This document shows, one piece after another, positions 26,632 to 33,912 of a stretch of DNA of 64,000 nucleotides (position 1 is its first letter; each line of letters opens with the position of its first letter). The translations under genes were made by a program, and so were the position numbers. The notes under the pieces were generated by a model. That model worked only from the letters and a program-made list of their open reading frames with translations, searched no databases and was not told where the DNA came from. Origin of the DNA: CAWBOV01 sp963790525 (lineage in GTDB: Bacteria > Actinomycetota > Actinomycetes > Mycobacteriales > Jatrophihabitantaceae); assembly GCA_963790525.1 (NCBI GenBank), contig CAWBOV010000006.1:372001-436000 (forward strand), read 5' to 3'.

Positions 26632-27713
26632 CCCGCGTCTCCACGCGCCTGCTCGCCCTGACGGTGGGGGCGGTGTGCGGCGTCAGCCTGCTCGCCGCCT
26701 GCAGCGGCGGCTCCAAGAAACCCGTCTCGACGGGGTCGTCACTGCCCTCGTCGTCGGCGAGCACGTCCACCAAGCCCACGGCCACCGCGACGCCGAAGCC
26801 GAAGCCGAAGCCGGTGAACCCGCTCACCGGCATCGCGCCGCCGTCGAGCGAGCCGGTCGTCGCCGTGAAGATCGACGACACGGCGCCGGGACGGCGGCAG
26901 GTGGGCATCGACAAGGCCGACATCGTCTACATCGAGGCCGCAGAGGGCGGTCTGACCCGCCTGGCCGCGATCTATGACACCTATCGCCCCACGGCCGTCG
27001 GTTACGTCCGGAGCACCCGGCCCAGCGACCCGGATCTGCTGCTGCAGTTCGGCAAGATCACCGAGGCCTACTCCGGTGGCGCGCACGACTCGCTGCCGCT
27101 GGTCTACAAATCGGGGATCAAGAGCTGGAGCAACGACGCGGGGTCGCCGTTCTACTCGCGGGTCAACCGCTCTGAGTCGAGCTACATCAACCTGGTGCTG
27201 AACGTCGCGAAGGTCTCCAAGGCGACGAAGACCCCCGCTGCCAAGACCATCGGCTGGACGTTCAGCCCGAGCCTGGCCGGCCTGCCCTCGTCGACCGGCA
27301 CGCGCATCCGCACGACGGTCACCGGGTCCTACGGGGTGGGCAGCGGCACGCCGGTGGAGTTCCGCTACAGCTCGACGCTCAAGAAGTACATCCGCTACAT
27401 CGACGGGCAGGAGCAGTTCGCCGCGGACGGCAAGCCGGTCGCGACGACCAACGTGATCGTGCAGTCCTGCCGGGTCGTGTCCCACCCCGCGGACACCGAC
27501 GTCAACGGCAACCCGTCGCAGTTCACGTACACGATCGGCAAGGGCACGGTGTCGGTGTTCCGCGGCGGCCGCCGCATCGACGGCACGTGGGCGCGGGGCG
27601 GAACGACCGGCGGCACCATCCTGCACACCACCTCGGGCGCTCGCCTGGCGCTGGCTCCGGGCAACACCTGGGTCGTGCTGATCCGTTCGGGCGTTCCGGT
27701 CAGCGGCGCGTAG
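26628..27713 (+). CDS. DUF3048 domain lipoprotein (YerB-like)
   Basis: The 361-residue protein begins with a signal sequence and lipobox (LLAAC, Cys near residue 25), then a Ser/Thr/Lys/Pro-rich spacer. The folded part opens with NPLTGIAPP and PVVAVKIDDTAPGRRQVGIDKADIVYIEAAEGGLTR, the DUF3048 signature, followed by VGYVRSTRPSDPDLL. It is probably anchored on the outer face of the membrane. The start ATG overlaps the preceding stop, with CTGGAGGATCC as ribosome-binding site. The biochemical role of the family is not established. Confidence 0.9.
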   Translation: MTRVSTRLLALTVGAVCGVSLLAACSGGSKKPVSTGSSLPSSSASTSTKPTATATPKPKPKPVNPLTGIAPPSSEPVVAVKIDDTAPGRRQVGIDKADIVYIEAAEGGLTRLAAIYDTYRPTAVGYVRSTRPSDPDLLLQFGKITEAYSGGAHDSLPLVYKSGIKSWSNDAGSPFYSRVNRSESSYINLVLNVAKVSKATKTPAAKTIGWTFSPSLAGLPSSTGTRIRTTVTGSYGVGSGTPVEFRYSSTLKKYIRYIDGQEQFAADGKPVATTNVIVQSCRVVSHPADTDVNGNPSQFTYTIGKGTVSVFRGGRRIDGTWARGGTTGGTILHTTSGARLALAPGNTWVVLIRSGVPVSGA

Positions 27714-27728
27714 GGGGCCGGCGGTCCG

Positions 27729-27758
27729 GCGGTGGTGGACGAGGCAGTCCACCACCGC
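27729..27758 (+). terminator. Terminator after the DUF3048 gene
   Basis: GCGGTGGTGGAC (27729-27740) pairs perfectly with GTCCACCACCGC (27747-27758) around a 6-base loop, 15 bases after the stop codon. Confidence 0.75.
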
Positions 27759-27804
27759 GGAGGCGGCCTGGTCCGGTGCCGCCTTCGTCCGCGCCACGGG
27801 CCCC

Positions 27805-27810
27805 TAGAAT
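27805..27810 (+). promoter_or_regulatory. -10 box (TAGAAT) of pdxS, leaderless type
   Basis: TAGAAT ends 7 bases before the pdxS ATG at 27818, right after the upstream terminator, so pdxS has its own promoter and probably no 5' leader. Confidence 0.55.
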
Positions 27811-27817
27811 GAGGCTC

Positions 27818-28729
27818 ATGTCCACTGCGAACCAGTCCAGCACCGATGCCCGTACCGGTACCGCCCGCGTCAAGCGCGGCATGGCCGAGATGCTCAAGGG
27901 CGGGGTGATCATGGACGTCGTCACCGCCGAGCAGGCCAAGATCGCCGAGGACGCGGGTGCCGTGGCCGTCATGGCGCTCGAGCGTGTCCCGGCCGACATC
28001 CGCGCCGAGGGCGGCGTGTCCCGCATGAGCGACCCGGACATGATCGACAGCATCATCGCGGCCGTGTCGATCCCGGTGATGGCCAAGGCGCGGATCGGGC
28101 ACTTCGTCGAGGCACAGGTGCTGCAGTCCCTGGGCGTCGACTACATCGACGAGTCCGAGGTGCTGACCCCGGCGGACTACACCAACCACATCGACAAGTG
28201 GGCCTTCACCGTCCCCTTCGTGTGCGGGGCGACGAACCTGGGTGAGGCCCTGCGCCGCATCACCGAGGGCGCGGCGATGATCCGCTCCAAGGGTGAGGCC
28301 GGCACCGGTGACGTCTCCAACGCCACGATGCACATGCGCCAGATCGGTGGAGAGATCCGCCGGCTGTCGTCGATGAGCCCGGACGAGCTGTTCGTCGCGG
28401 CGAAGGAGCTGCAGGCGCCCTACGACCTCGTCGTCGAGGTCGCCGAGCGGGGCAGCCTGCCCGTCGTCCTGTTCACCGCGGGCGGCATCGCCACCCCCTC
28501 GGACGCGGCCATGATGATGCAGCTCGGAGCGGACGGCGTCTTCGTCGGCTCGGGCATCTTCAAGTCGGGCAACCCGGGCGCGCGCGCCGAGGCCATCGTC
28601 AAGGCGACCACCTTCCACGGCGACCCGGACGTCATCGCCAAGGTCTCGCGGGGTCTCGGCGAGGCCATGGTCGGCATCAACGTCGAGTCGCTGCCGGTCG
28701 ACCACCGCCTGGCCTCCCGCGGCTGGTAG
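27818..28729 (+). CDS. pdxS: Pyridoxal 5'-phosphate synthase lyase subunit PdxS
   Basis: PdxS builds PLP from ribose 5-phosphate, glyceraldehyde 3-phosphate and ammonia supplied by PdxT. The 303-residue TIM-barrel protein has the catalytic lysines in MAKARIGHF (about residues 88-96) and RSKGEAGTGDV (about 157-167), and VMALERVPADIR near 53-64. I take the ATG at 27818; an upstream ATG at 27809 would lie inside the -10 box. pdxT lies 831 bases on, with one unknown gene between. Confidence 0.97.
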   Translation: MSTANQSSTDARTGTARVKRGMAEMLKGGVIMDVVTAEQAKIAEDAGAVAVMALERVPADIRAEGGVSRMSDPDMIDSIIAAVSIPVMAKARIGHFVEAQVLQSLGVDYIDESEVLTPADYTNHIDKWAFTVPFVCGATNLGEALRRITEGAAMIRSKGEAGTGDVSNATMHMRQIGGEIRRLSSMSPDELFVAAKELQAPYDLVVEVAERGSLPVVLFTAGGIATPSDAAMMMQLGADGVFVGSGIFKSGNPGARAEAIVKATTFHGDPDVIAKVSRGLGEAMVGINVESLPVDHRLASRGW

Positions 28730-28766
28730 TGCCATGCGCAGCTGCGCCACCTCGGTGACCGGCTGG

Positions 28767-28772
28767 TAACTT
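28767..28772 (+). promoter_or_regulatory. -10 box (TAACTT), leaderless type
   Basis: TAACTT ends 7 bases before the ATG at 28780 of the hypothetical gene between pdxS and pdxT. Confidence 0.4.
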
Positions 28773-28779
28773 GCCCGCG

Positions 28780-29502
28780 ATGGCCGGCGACACGAAACGC
28801 AGATGGTTCCGCCGTCGGCCGCCCGCCGACGCAGGGCCGGTTCCGCGTGCCGATGCAGCCGCGACCCAGGCCGGCCCGGCCGTGAGCGACCGGGACGTGG
28901 CCGGCGGGTCGCCCGAGGTCCTCGCAGCGGTCGAGGACACCGCAGCGATCCTGGCCCGGCTGGCCGACTACGTCCGGGTCCAGGTCCGCAGCGGTGTGTA
29001 CGACGTCGCCGACCTGCGCGACATGACCTTGCAGGCCGCAGCGAGCGAGACCGACGACCCGGACTACGCCGACGAGCTCGCCCGCCAGGTCCTCTCGGCC
29101 GAACTGATCGCCTGGCACGAGGACGCCGCCGACTGGCTCGGCCGTACCGACCCGGAGCGGCTCGACGCGGCGCTGGCGCGGCTGGAGTCCACCGGCGTGC
29201 TGGTGCTGCCCGGGCTGGCCGGCCCGGAGGCGCTCCAGGAGTCCCTGCGCGTGCGCGGCGGCAGCCGTGGAACGGTCGCGTACCTGATCTCCGACGTCTG
29301 GCACGCGCTGGACAACGACGCCCTCCCGCTGCGGGTGCTGGAGGACGACGGCAGTCCGGCGGGGCGGCGCTCGGAGCTCCTCGCCGCGACGGTGGACGCC
29401 CTGGCCGCGGACGGGCTGTTGGCCGCCGTTCCACAGCATCCGCCCGTTCCCGGAGCGGTGCTGCTCGTGGGGCTGAGCTGGCGGCGTCGCCCACCGGGCT
29501 GA
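28780..29502 (+). CDS. Hypothetical protein between pdxS and pdxT (DUF6891-like?)
   Basis: The 240-residue protein has a basic, disordered start (about 45 residues), then a helical region VRVQVRSGVYDVADLRDMTLQAAA and a segment TDPERLDAALARLESTGVLVLPG. This order resembles proteins I associate with DUF6891, but the match is from memory and weak. No catalytic motif, signal or membrane segment is seen. In mycobacteria this spot holds a thioesterase (tesB2), which this is not. Its own -10 box suggests separate transcription. Confidence 0.6.
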   Translation: MAGDTKRRWFRRRPPADAGPVPRADAAATQAGPAVSDRDVAGGSPEVLAAVEDTAAILARLADYVRVQVRSGVYDVADLRDMTLQAAASETDDPDYADELARQVLSAELIAWHEDAADWLGRTDPERLDAALARLESTGVLVLPGLAGPEALQESLRVRGGSRGTVAYLISDVWHALDNDALPLRVLEDDGSPAGRRSELLAATVDALAADGLLAAVPQHPPVPGAVLLVGLSWRRRPPG

Positions 29503-29546
29503 CCCCGGCCGGGGAGGTTCGGGCGGGAGCGGTGGCTACCGGTCGG

Positions 29547-29552
29547 TAAGCT
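29547..29552 (+). promoter_or_regulatory. -10 box (TAAGCT) of pdxT, leaderless type
   Basis: TAAGCT ends 8 bases before the GTG at 29561. This spacing favours that GTG over an in-frame GTG at 29555. Confidence 0.4.
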
Positions 29553-29560
29553 GAGTGCTC

Positions 29561-30220
29561 GTGCCCCCGACCCGAACACCGTCCGACAGCCGTCCGCTCA
29601 TCGGCGTCCTCGCTCTGCAGGGGGACGTGCGCGAGCACGTCCGCGCCCTGACCGCCGCGGGGGCCGAAGCCTGCGAGGTGCGGCGCCCGTCCGAGCTGGC
29701 CGAGGTCGACGGGCTGATCCTGCCCGGTGGCGAGTCGACCACGATGTCCAAGCTGCTGCAGGTCTTCGAGCTGATGGGACCGCTCCGCGAGCGCGTCGCC
29801 GGGGGGATGCCCACGTTCGGCTCGTGCGCCGGCATGATCCTGCTCGCCGACCACATCGTCGACGGCACAGCCGGACAGCAGGTCGTCGGCGGCATCGACA
29901 TGACCGTGCGGCGCAACGCCTTCGGCCGCCAGATCGACTCCTTCGAGGTGCCGGTCCACATCGACGGCATCGACGGGGAACCGCTCGCCGCGGTGTTCAT
30001 CCGCGCCCCGTGGGTCGAGTCGCTGGGTCCCCGCGCGACCGCGCTGGGCGTGGTGGGCGCGCGCCCCGGTAGCGACGCCGATCGTTCGCGGCAGAGCGCG
30101 ACTAGGATCGTGGCGGTTCGCCAGGGGCACCTCCTGGCGACGTCGTTCCATCCGGAGCTGACGGGTGACACCCGGATGCACACATATTTCTGCGACATGG
30201 TGAAGCGAGGGCAGGCATGA
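29561..30220 (+). CDS. pdxT: Pyridoxal 5'-phosphate synthase glutaminase subunit PdxT
   Basis: PdxT hydrolyses glutamine and channels ammonia to PdxS. The 219-residue class I amidotransferase has GGEST (about residues 54-58), the nucleophile Cys in FGSCAGM (about 87-93) and the catalytic SFHPEL His-Glu pair near 196-201. An insertion around VGARPGSDADRSRQSATR makes it slightly longer than the usual 190-200 residues. Its stop overlaps the yebC start (ATGA), so the two are translationally coupled. Confidence 0.96.
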   Translation: MPPTRTPSDSRPLIGVLALQGDVREHVRALTAAGAEACEVRRPSELAEVDGLILPGGESTTMSKLLQVFELMGPLRERVAGGMPTFGSCAGMILLADHIVDGTAGQQVVGGIDMTVRRNAFGRQIDSFEVPVHIDGIDGEPLAAVFIRAPWVESLGPRATALGVVGARPGSDADRSRQSATRIVAVRQGHLLATSFHPELTGDTRMHTYFCDMVKRGQA

Positions 30221-30966
30221 GCGGCCATTCCAAGTGGGCGACCACGAAGCACAAGAAGGCCGTCATCGACGCCAAGCGCGGCAAGCTGTTCGCCAAGCTG
30301 GTCAAGAACATCGAGGTCGCCGCCCGCACCGGAGGTGCCGACACCGACGGCAACCCGACGCTGTACGACGCCATCCAGAAGGCCCGCAAGACCTCGGTGC
30401 CGCTGGAGAACATCGAACGTGCGGTCAAGCGGGGGTCCGGCGCGGAGGCGGGCGGCGCCGACTGGCAGACCATCATGTACGAGGGTTACGGCCCGAGCGG
30501 CGTGGCCGTCCTGATCGAGTGCCTCACCGACAACCGCAACCGCGCCGCCGGCGAGGTGCGCATTGCGATGACGCGCAACGGTGGGTCCATGGCCGATCCG
30601 GGGTCGGTCGCCTACATGTTCAACCGCAAGGGCGTCGTCATCGTCCCCAAGGGTGAACTCGGCGAGGACGACGTCCTGGCCGCGGTCCTCGACGCCGGCG
30701 CGGAAGAGGTCAACGACCTGGGCGAGGCCTTCGAGGTGGTCAGCGAACCGACCGATCTGGTCGCGGTGCGGACAGCTCTCCAGGATGCCGGGATCGACTA
30801 CGACTCCGCCGACTCGCCCTTCGTGCCTACGGTGCAGGTGCCGCTGGACGAGGAGGGCGCGCGCAAGGTCTTCCGTCTCATCGACGCGCTCGAGGACAGC
30901 GACGACGTGCAGAACGTCTACGCCAACTTCGACGTCAGCGACGAAGTGATGGCCCTGGTCGAGTGA
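30217..30966 (+). CDS. yebC: YebC/PmpR family protein
   Basis: The 249-residue protein begins with the signature MSGHSKWATTKHKKAVIDAKRGKLFAKL and has GGSMADPGSVAYMFNRKG in domain 2. Family members are cytoplasmic; they were first described as transcription regulators and more recently linked to relief of ribosome stalling. The gene overlaps pdxT by four bases and precedes ruvC, the classical yebC-ruvCAB order. Confidence 0.96.
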   Translation: MSGHSKWATTKHKKAVIDAKRGKLFAKLVKNIEVAARTGGADTDGNPTLYDAIQKARKTSVPLENIERAVKRGSGAEAGGADWQTIMYEGYGPSGVAVLIECLTDNRNRAAGEVRIAMTRNGGSMADPGSVAYMFNRKGVVIVPKGELGEDDVLAAVLDAGAEEVNDLGEAFEVVSEPTDLVAVRTALQDAGIDYDSADSPFVPTVQVPLDEEGARKVFRLIDALEDSDDVQNVYANFDVSDEVMALVE

Positions 30967-31020
30967 CCGGAGGCTCGTCGGCGTGGCACGCCGGACGGGC
31001 GCTGTCCAGTAGGTAGCGTG

Positions 31021-31036
31021 TCGAACGTCCGTTCTA
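31021..31036. promoter_or_regulatory. LexA (SOS) box upstream of ruvC
   Basis: TCGAACGTCCGTTCTA contains GAAC-N4-GTTC at 31023-31034, the actinobacterial LexA consensus, 30 bases before the ruvC start. ruvCAB is a known LexA target in mycobacteria. Confidence 0.85.
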
Positions 31037-31065
31037 TGACCAGCTGCCTGCCGGAGGTTCCTCGC

Positions 31066-31581
31066 GTGCGCGTGCTCGGCGTCGACCCCGGACTGACCCG
31101 TTGCGGAATCGGGGTCGTGGAGGGCAGCGCCGGCCGGCCGCTGGACCTGGTCCATTTCGGCGTGATCCGCACGCCCCCCGGCGACCCGCTGGCCGACCGG
31201 CTGCTGGCCATCGCCGACGCGCTGACCGACCTCATCGCCCGGTTCCAGCCCGACGCCGTCGCCGTGGAACGGGTGTTCAGCCAGCAGAACGTGCGAACCG
31301 TCATGGGCACAGCACAGGTGTCGGGCCTGGCGATGGTCGCGGCCGCCCGAGCCGGCGCGCGCGTGGCGCTGCACACCCCGACGGAGGTCAAGGCCGCGGT
31401 CACCGGCTCCGGCGCCGCCGACAAGGCGCAGGTCGGGGCGATGGTGGCCCGCCTGCTCCGCCAGGCGGAGGTGCCGAAGCCCGCGGACGCGGCCGACGCG
31501 CTGGCGCTGGCGATCTGTCACGTCTGGCGCGGCGCGGCGCAGGCCCGGATCGACGCCGCCCTCGCCCTCGCCCGCCGATGA
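31066..31581 (+). CDS. ruvC: Holliday junction resolvase RuvC
   Basis: RuvC cuts Holliday junctions brought by RuvAB. With the GTG at 31066, preceded by CCGGAGG at 9 bases, the protein has 171 residues. The acidic active site is visible: Asp in VLGVDPGL, Glu in VAVERVF, and the two Asp residues in KPADAADALALAICH near the C-terminus. An upstream in-frame start at 31018 would overlap the LexA box and is unlikely. The stop overlaps the start of a mini-ORF. Confidence 0.96.
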   Translation: MRVLGVDPGLTRCGIGVVEGSAGRPLDLVHFGVIRTPPGDPLADRLLAIADALTDLIARFQPDAVAVERVFSQQNVRTVMGTAQVSGLAMVAAARAGARVALHTPTEVKAAVTGSGAADKAQVGAMVARLLRQAEVPKPADAADALALAICHVWRGAAQARIDAALALARR

Positions 31582-31700
31582 CCCGCCCGCCGATGACCCG
31601 CCCGCAGGTGACCCGCCCGCAGGTGATCGACCTATCGACGATCCGCCCGCAGTTGATCGACCCGGCGCTGCCGGCCCCGTCCGAAGGAGACACCCCTTGA
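31578..31700 (+). CDS. 40-residue mini-ORF coupled between ruvC and ruvA
   Basis: ATG at 31578 overlaps the ruvC stop (ATGA) and the TGA at 31698-31700 overlaps the ruvA TTG start, so it could carry ribosomes from one gene to the next. The product is Pro/Arg-rich (MTRPPMTRPQVTRPQV, then IDLSTIRPQLIDPALPAP). The DNA holds three copies of a 15-base unit like ATGACCCGCCCGCAG (31578-31622). ruvA has its own strong GAAGGAG site inside this ORF. It may be a coupling device only, not a functional protein. Confidence 0.45.
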   Translation: MTRPPMTRPQVTRPQVIDLSTIRPQLIDPALPAPSEGDTP

Positions 31701-32317
31701 TCGCCAGCATTCACGGCTCGGTGAGCGCGCTCGGGCCCACCGGCGCGGTCATCGAGGTCGGCGGCGTGGGGCTGGCCGTCTCCTGCGCTCCGGCGACCCT
31801 GGCCCGGCTGCGGGTGGGGGAGTCCGCGCGCCTGGCGACGAGCCTGGTGGTGCGGGAGGACTCGCTCACCCTGTACGGCTTCGCCGACGACGACGAGCGG
31901 GCGCTGTTCGAGCTGCTGCAGATCGCGAACGGCGTCGGGCCGAGACTGGCCCAGACGATCCTGGGGGTTCTCGCCCCGCGAGAGGTGCGCCGGGCCGTGG
32001 CCACCAGCGACCTGGTGACCCTGATGACCGTCCCCGGGGTCGGCAAGCGGGTCGCGGAGAAGCTCGTCGTGGATCTGCGCGACCGCATCGGTGCGATCGA
32101 TGGCCCCGACAGTGCCCTGCGGACGGCCGGTACCGAGGTCGCCGCGACCGCACCGTGGCGCGACCAGCTCCGCACGGCGCTGGCCGGCCTCGGCTTCTCC
32201 ACCAAGGAGGCCGCAGACGCCGTCGAGGAGCTCGGCCGCGACGTCGGCGCGGGCGACAACCCCGACCTGGCGTCCCTGCTGCGCCAGAGCATCCAGTTGC
32301 TCGGACGGACACGGTGA
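31697..32317 (+). CDS. ruvA: Holliday junction helicase subunit RuvA
   Basis: RuvA binds the four-way junction as a tetramer and loads RuvB. The 206-residue protein starts at TTG with GAAGGAG 6 bases upstream and has the OB-fold start MIASIHGSV, the acidic-pin region, helix-hairpin-helix motifs (IANGVGPRLAQTIL and MTVPGVGKRVAEKLVVDL) and a C-terminal RuvB-binding domain (GLGFSTKEAADAV). Its stop overlaps the ruvB start. Confidence 0.96.
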   Translation: MIASIHGSVSALGPTGAVIEVGGVGLAVSCAPATLARLRVGESARLATSLVVREDSLTLYGFADDDERALFELLQIANGVGPRLAQTILGVLAPREVRRAVATSDLVTLMTVPGVGKRVAEKLVVDLRDRIGAIDGPDSALRTAGTEVAATAPWRDQLRTALAGLGFSTKEAADAVEELGRDVGAGDNPDLASLLRQSIQLLGRTR

Positions 32318-33375
32318 CCGTGCCGGAGCCGCCGGAGCAGGACCTGGTCGACCCGATCGCGGTGCCCGCCGAGCAGGACATCGAGGCCAGCCTGCGCCCG
32401 AAGCGCCTGGAGGAGTTCGTCGGGCAGCTGAAGGTGCGCGAGCAGCTGGAGCTGGTGCTGGCCAGTGCCCTCCAGCGCGGCCGCGCGCCGGATCACGTCC
32501 TGTTGTCCGGCCCACCGGGGCTGGGCAAGACGAGCCTGGCGATGATCATCGCGGCCGAGCTGGGCGCGCCGATCCGGGTCACCAGCGGTCCGGCCATCGA
32601 ACGGGCCGGTGACCTCGCGGCTCTGCTCACCAGCCTGACCGACGGCGAGGTGCTGTTCATCGACGAGATCCATCGGATCGCGCGCCCCGCCGAGGAGCTG
32701 CTGTACATGGCGATGGAGGACTTCCGCGTCGACGTGATCGTCGGCAAGGGCCCCGGGTCCACCGCCATCCCGCTCGAACTCGCTCCGTTCACCCTCGTCG
32801 GCGCGACCACCCGCTCCGGGCGGCTCACCGGGCCGCTCCGCGATCGTTTCGGGTTCACCGGGCACATGGAGTTCTACGACGAGGCTGAGCTGGTGCAGGT
32901 CCTGACCCGCTCTGCGGCCGTCCTCGGTGCCCGCCTCGAGCGGGCCGGCGCCGACGAGATAGCGGGGCGCTCGCGGGGGACTCCCCGGATCGCCAACCGG
33001 CTCCTGCGCCGGGTCCGGGACTTCGCCGAGGTGCGCGCGGACGGCGTCATCAGCCGCGACGTCGCGCACGAGGCGCTGGCGGTCTACGACGTCGACGAGC
33101 TCGGCCTGGACCGGCTCGACCGCGCGGTCCTCGACGCCCTGGTGCGCAAGTTCGGTGGCGGCCCGACGGGGGTCAGCACGCTCGCCGTCGCGGTCGGCGA
33201 GGAGGCGGAGACGGTCGAGGAGGTGGCCGAACCGTTTCTGGTGCGCGCGGGGCTGCTCGCCCGGACCCCGCGGGGCCGGGTGGCCACCCCGGCGGCGTGG
33301 CGTCATCTCGGCCTCACGCCACCGCCGTCCTCCCAGCCCGGCTCCGGCCTGACGCCCCCGCTGTTCGGCGACTGA
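32314..33375 (+). CDS. ruvB: Holliday junction branch-migration ATPase RuvB
   Basis: RuvB is the hexameric motor of the complex. The 353-residue AAA+ protein starts at a GTG overlapping the ruvA stop (GTGA). Walker A is GPPGLGKT, Walker B is LFIDEIHR, sensor 1 is VGATTRSG, and the signature FIGQ is present as FVGQLKVREQL. The C-terminal winged-helix domain ends in a short Pro-rich tail. It ends the SOS-controlled ruv unit; yajC has its own -10 box. Confidence 0.97.
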   Translation: MTVPEPPEQDLVDPIAVPAEQDIEASLRPKRLEEFVGQLKVREQLELVLASALQRGRAPDHVLLSGPPGLGKTSLAMIIAAELGAPIRVTSGPAIERAGDLAALLTSLTDGEVLFIDEIHRIARPAEELLYMAMEDFRVDVIVGKGPGSTAIPLELAPFTLVGATTRSGRLTGPLRDRFGFTGHMEFYDEAELVQVLTRSAAVLGARLERAGADEIAGRSRGTPRIANRLLRRVRDFAEVRADGVISRDVAHEALAVYDVDELGLDRLDRAVLDALVRKFGGGPTGVSTLAVAVGEEAETVEEVAEPFLVRAGLLARTPRGRVATPAAWRHLGLTPPPSSQPGSGLTPPLFGD

Positions 33376-33380
33376 GTCCG

Positions 33381-33386
33381 TAGGGT
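33381..33386 (+). promoter_or_regulatory. -10 box (TAGGGT) of yajC, leaderless type
   Basis: TAGGGT ends 6 bases before the GTG at 33393 and lies just after the ruvB stop. Confidence 0.4.
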
Positions 33387-33392
33387 GGTCGC

Positions 33393-33731
33393 GTGACCTA
33401 CCTGGCCCTCGTCATCGTGCTGGCGCTGCTCGCCGGTGCCGTCCTGCTCGCCCAGCGCGCCCGCCAGCGTGCTGGTGTCTCGACCGCGCGCCTGCAGGAG
33501 ACCATCGTCGCCGGTACCCAGGTCATGACGACGTCCGGGCTGTACGGGACGGTCGTCGCGGTGAATTCCGACGACACGGTCATCCTGTCGATCGCGCCCG
33601 GCATCGAGGTGCGCTGGGCGTTCGCGGCGCTCCGGGACGCCGCCGCCCTGCCGCCGCGCTACCGCGGACCGGTGTCTCCGGAGGCCGACGGCGGAGGTCC
33701 GGACGCCGCGCCGCCGGGGATGGATCCATAA
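33393..33731 (+). CDS. yajC: Preprotein translocase subunit YajC
   Basis: The 112-residue protein has one N-terminal membrane helix (about residues 3-20) and the conserved VMTTSGLYGTVVAVNSDDTVILSIAPGIEVRWA core. YajC associates with SecDF to support protein export. It precedes secD by 181 bases; that gap holds a TAAGCT box (33773-33778) but no good -35, and the AAGGAG site of secD at 33898-33903. Confidence 0.92.
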   Translation: MTYLALVIVLALLAGAVLLAQRARQRAGVSTARLQETIVAGTQVMTTSGLYGTVVAVNSDDTVILSIAPGIEVRWAFAALRDAAALPPRYRGPVSPEADGGGPDAAPPGMDP

Positions 33732-33912
33732 GGATTGGGTGTCTGTTGGCCACCTGGGGCGCCGATATCGCCTAAGCTGACGCGTTGGCCGGGGTAATTC
33801 CCGCGCCACGCCCGCTCACTGTCCGCACGCCGTGGGGAATCCCGTTGGCGTCGGCGCCGGTCGCTGAACCCAGCGGCGCGCGCACCGATCACGTGTCAAG
33901 GAGATCTGCCCC

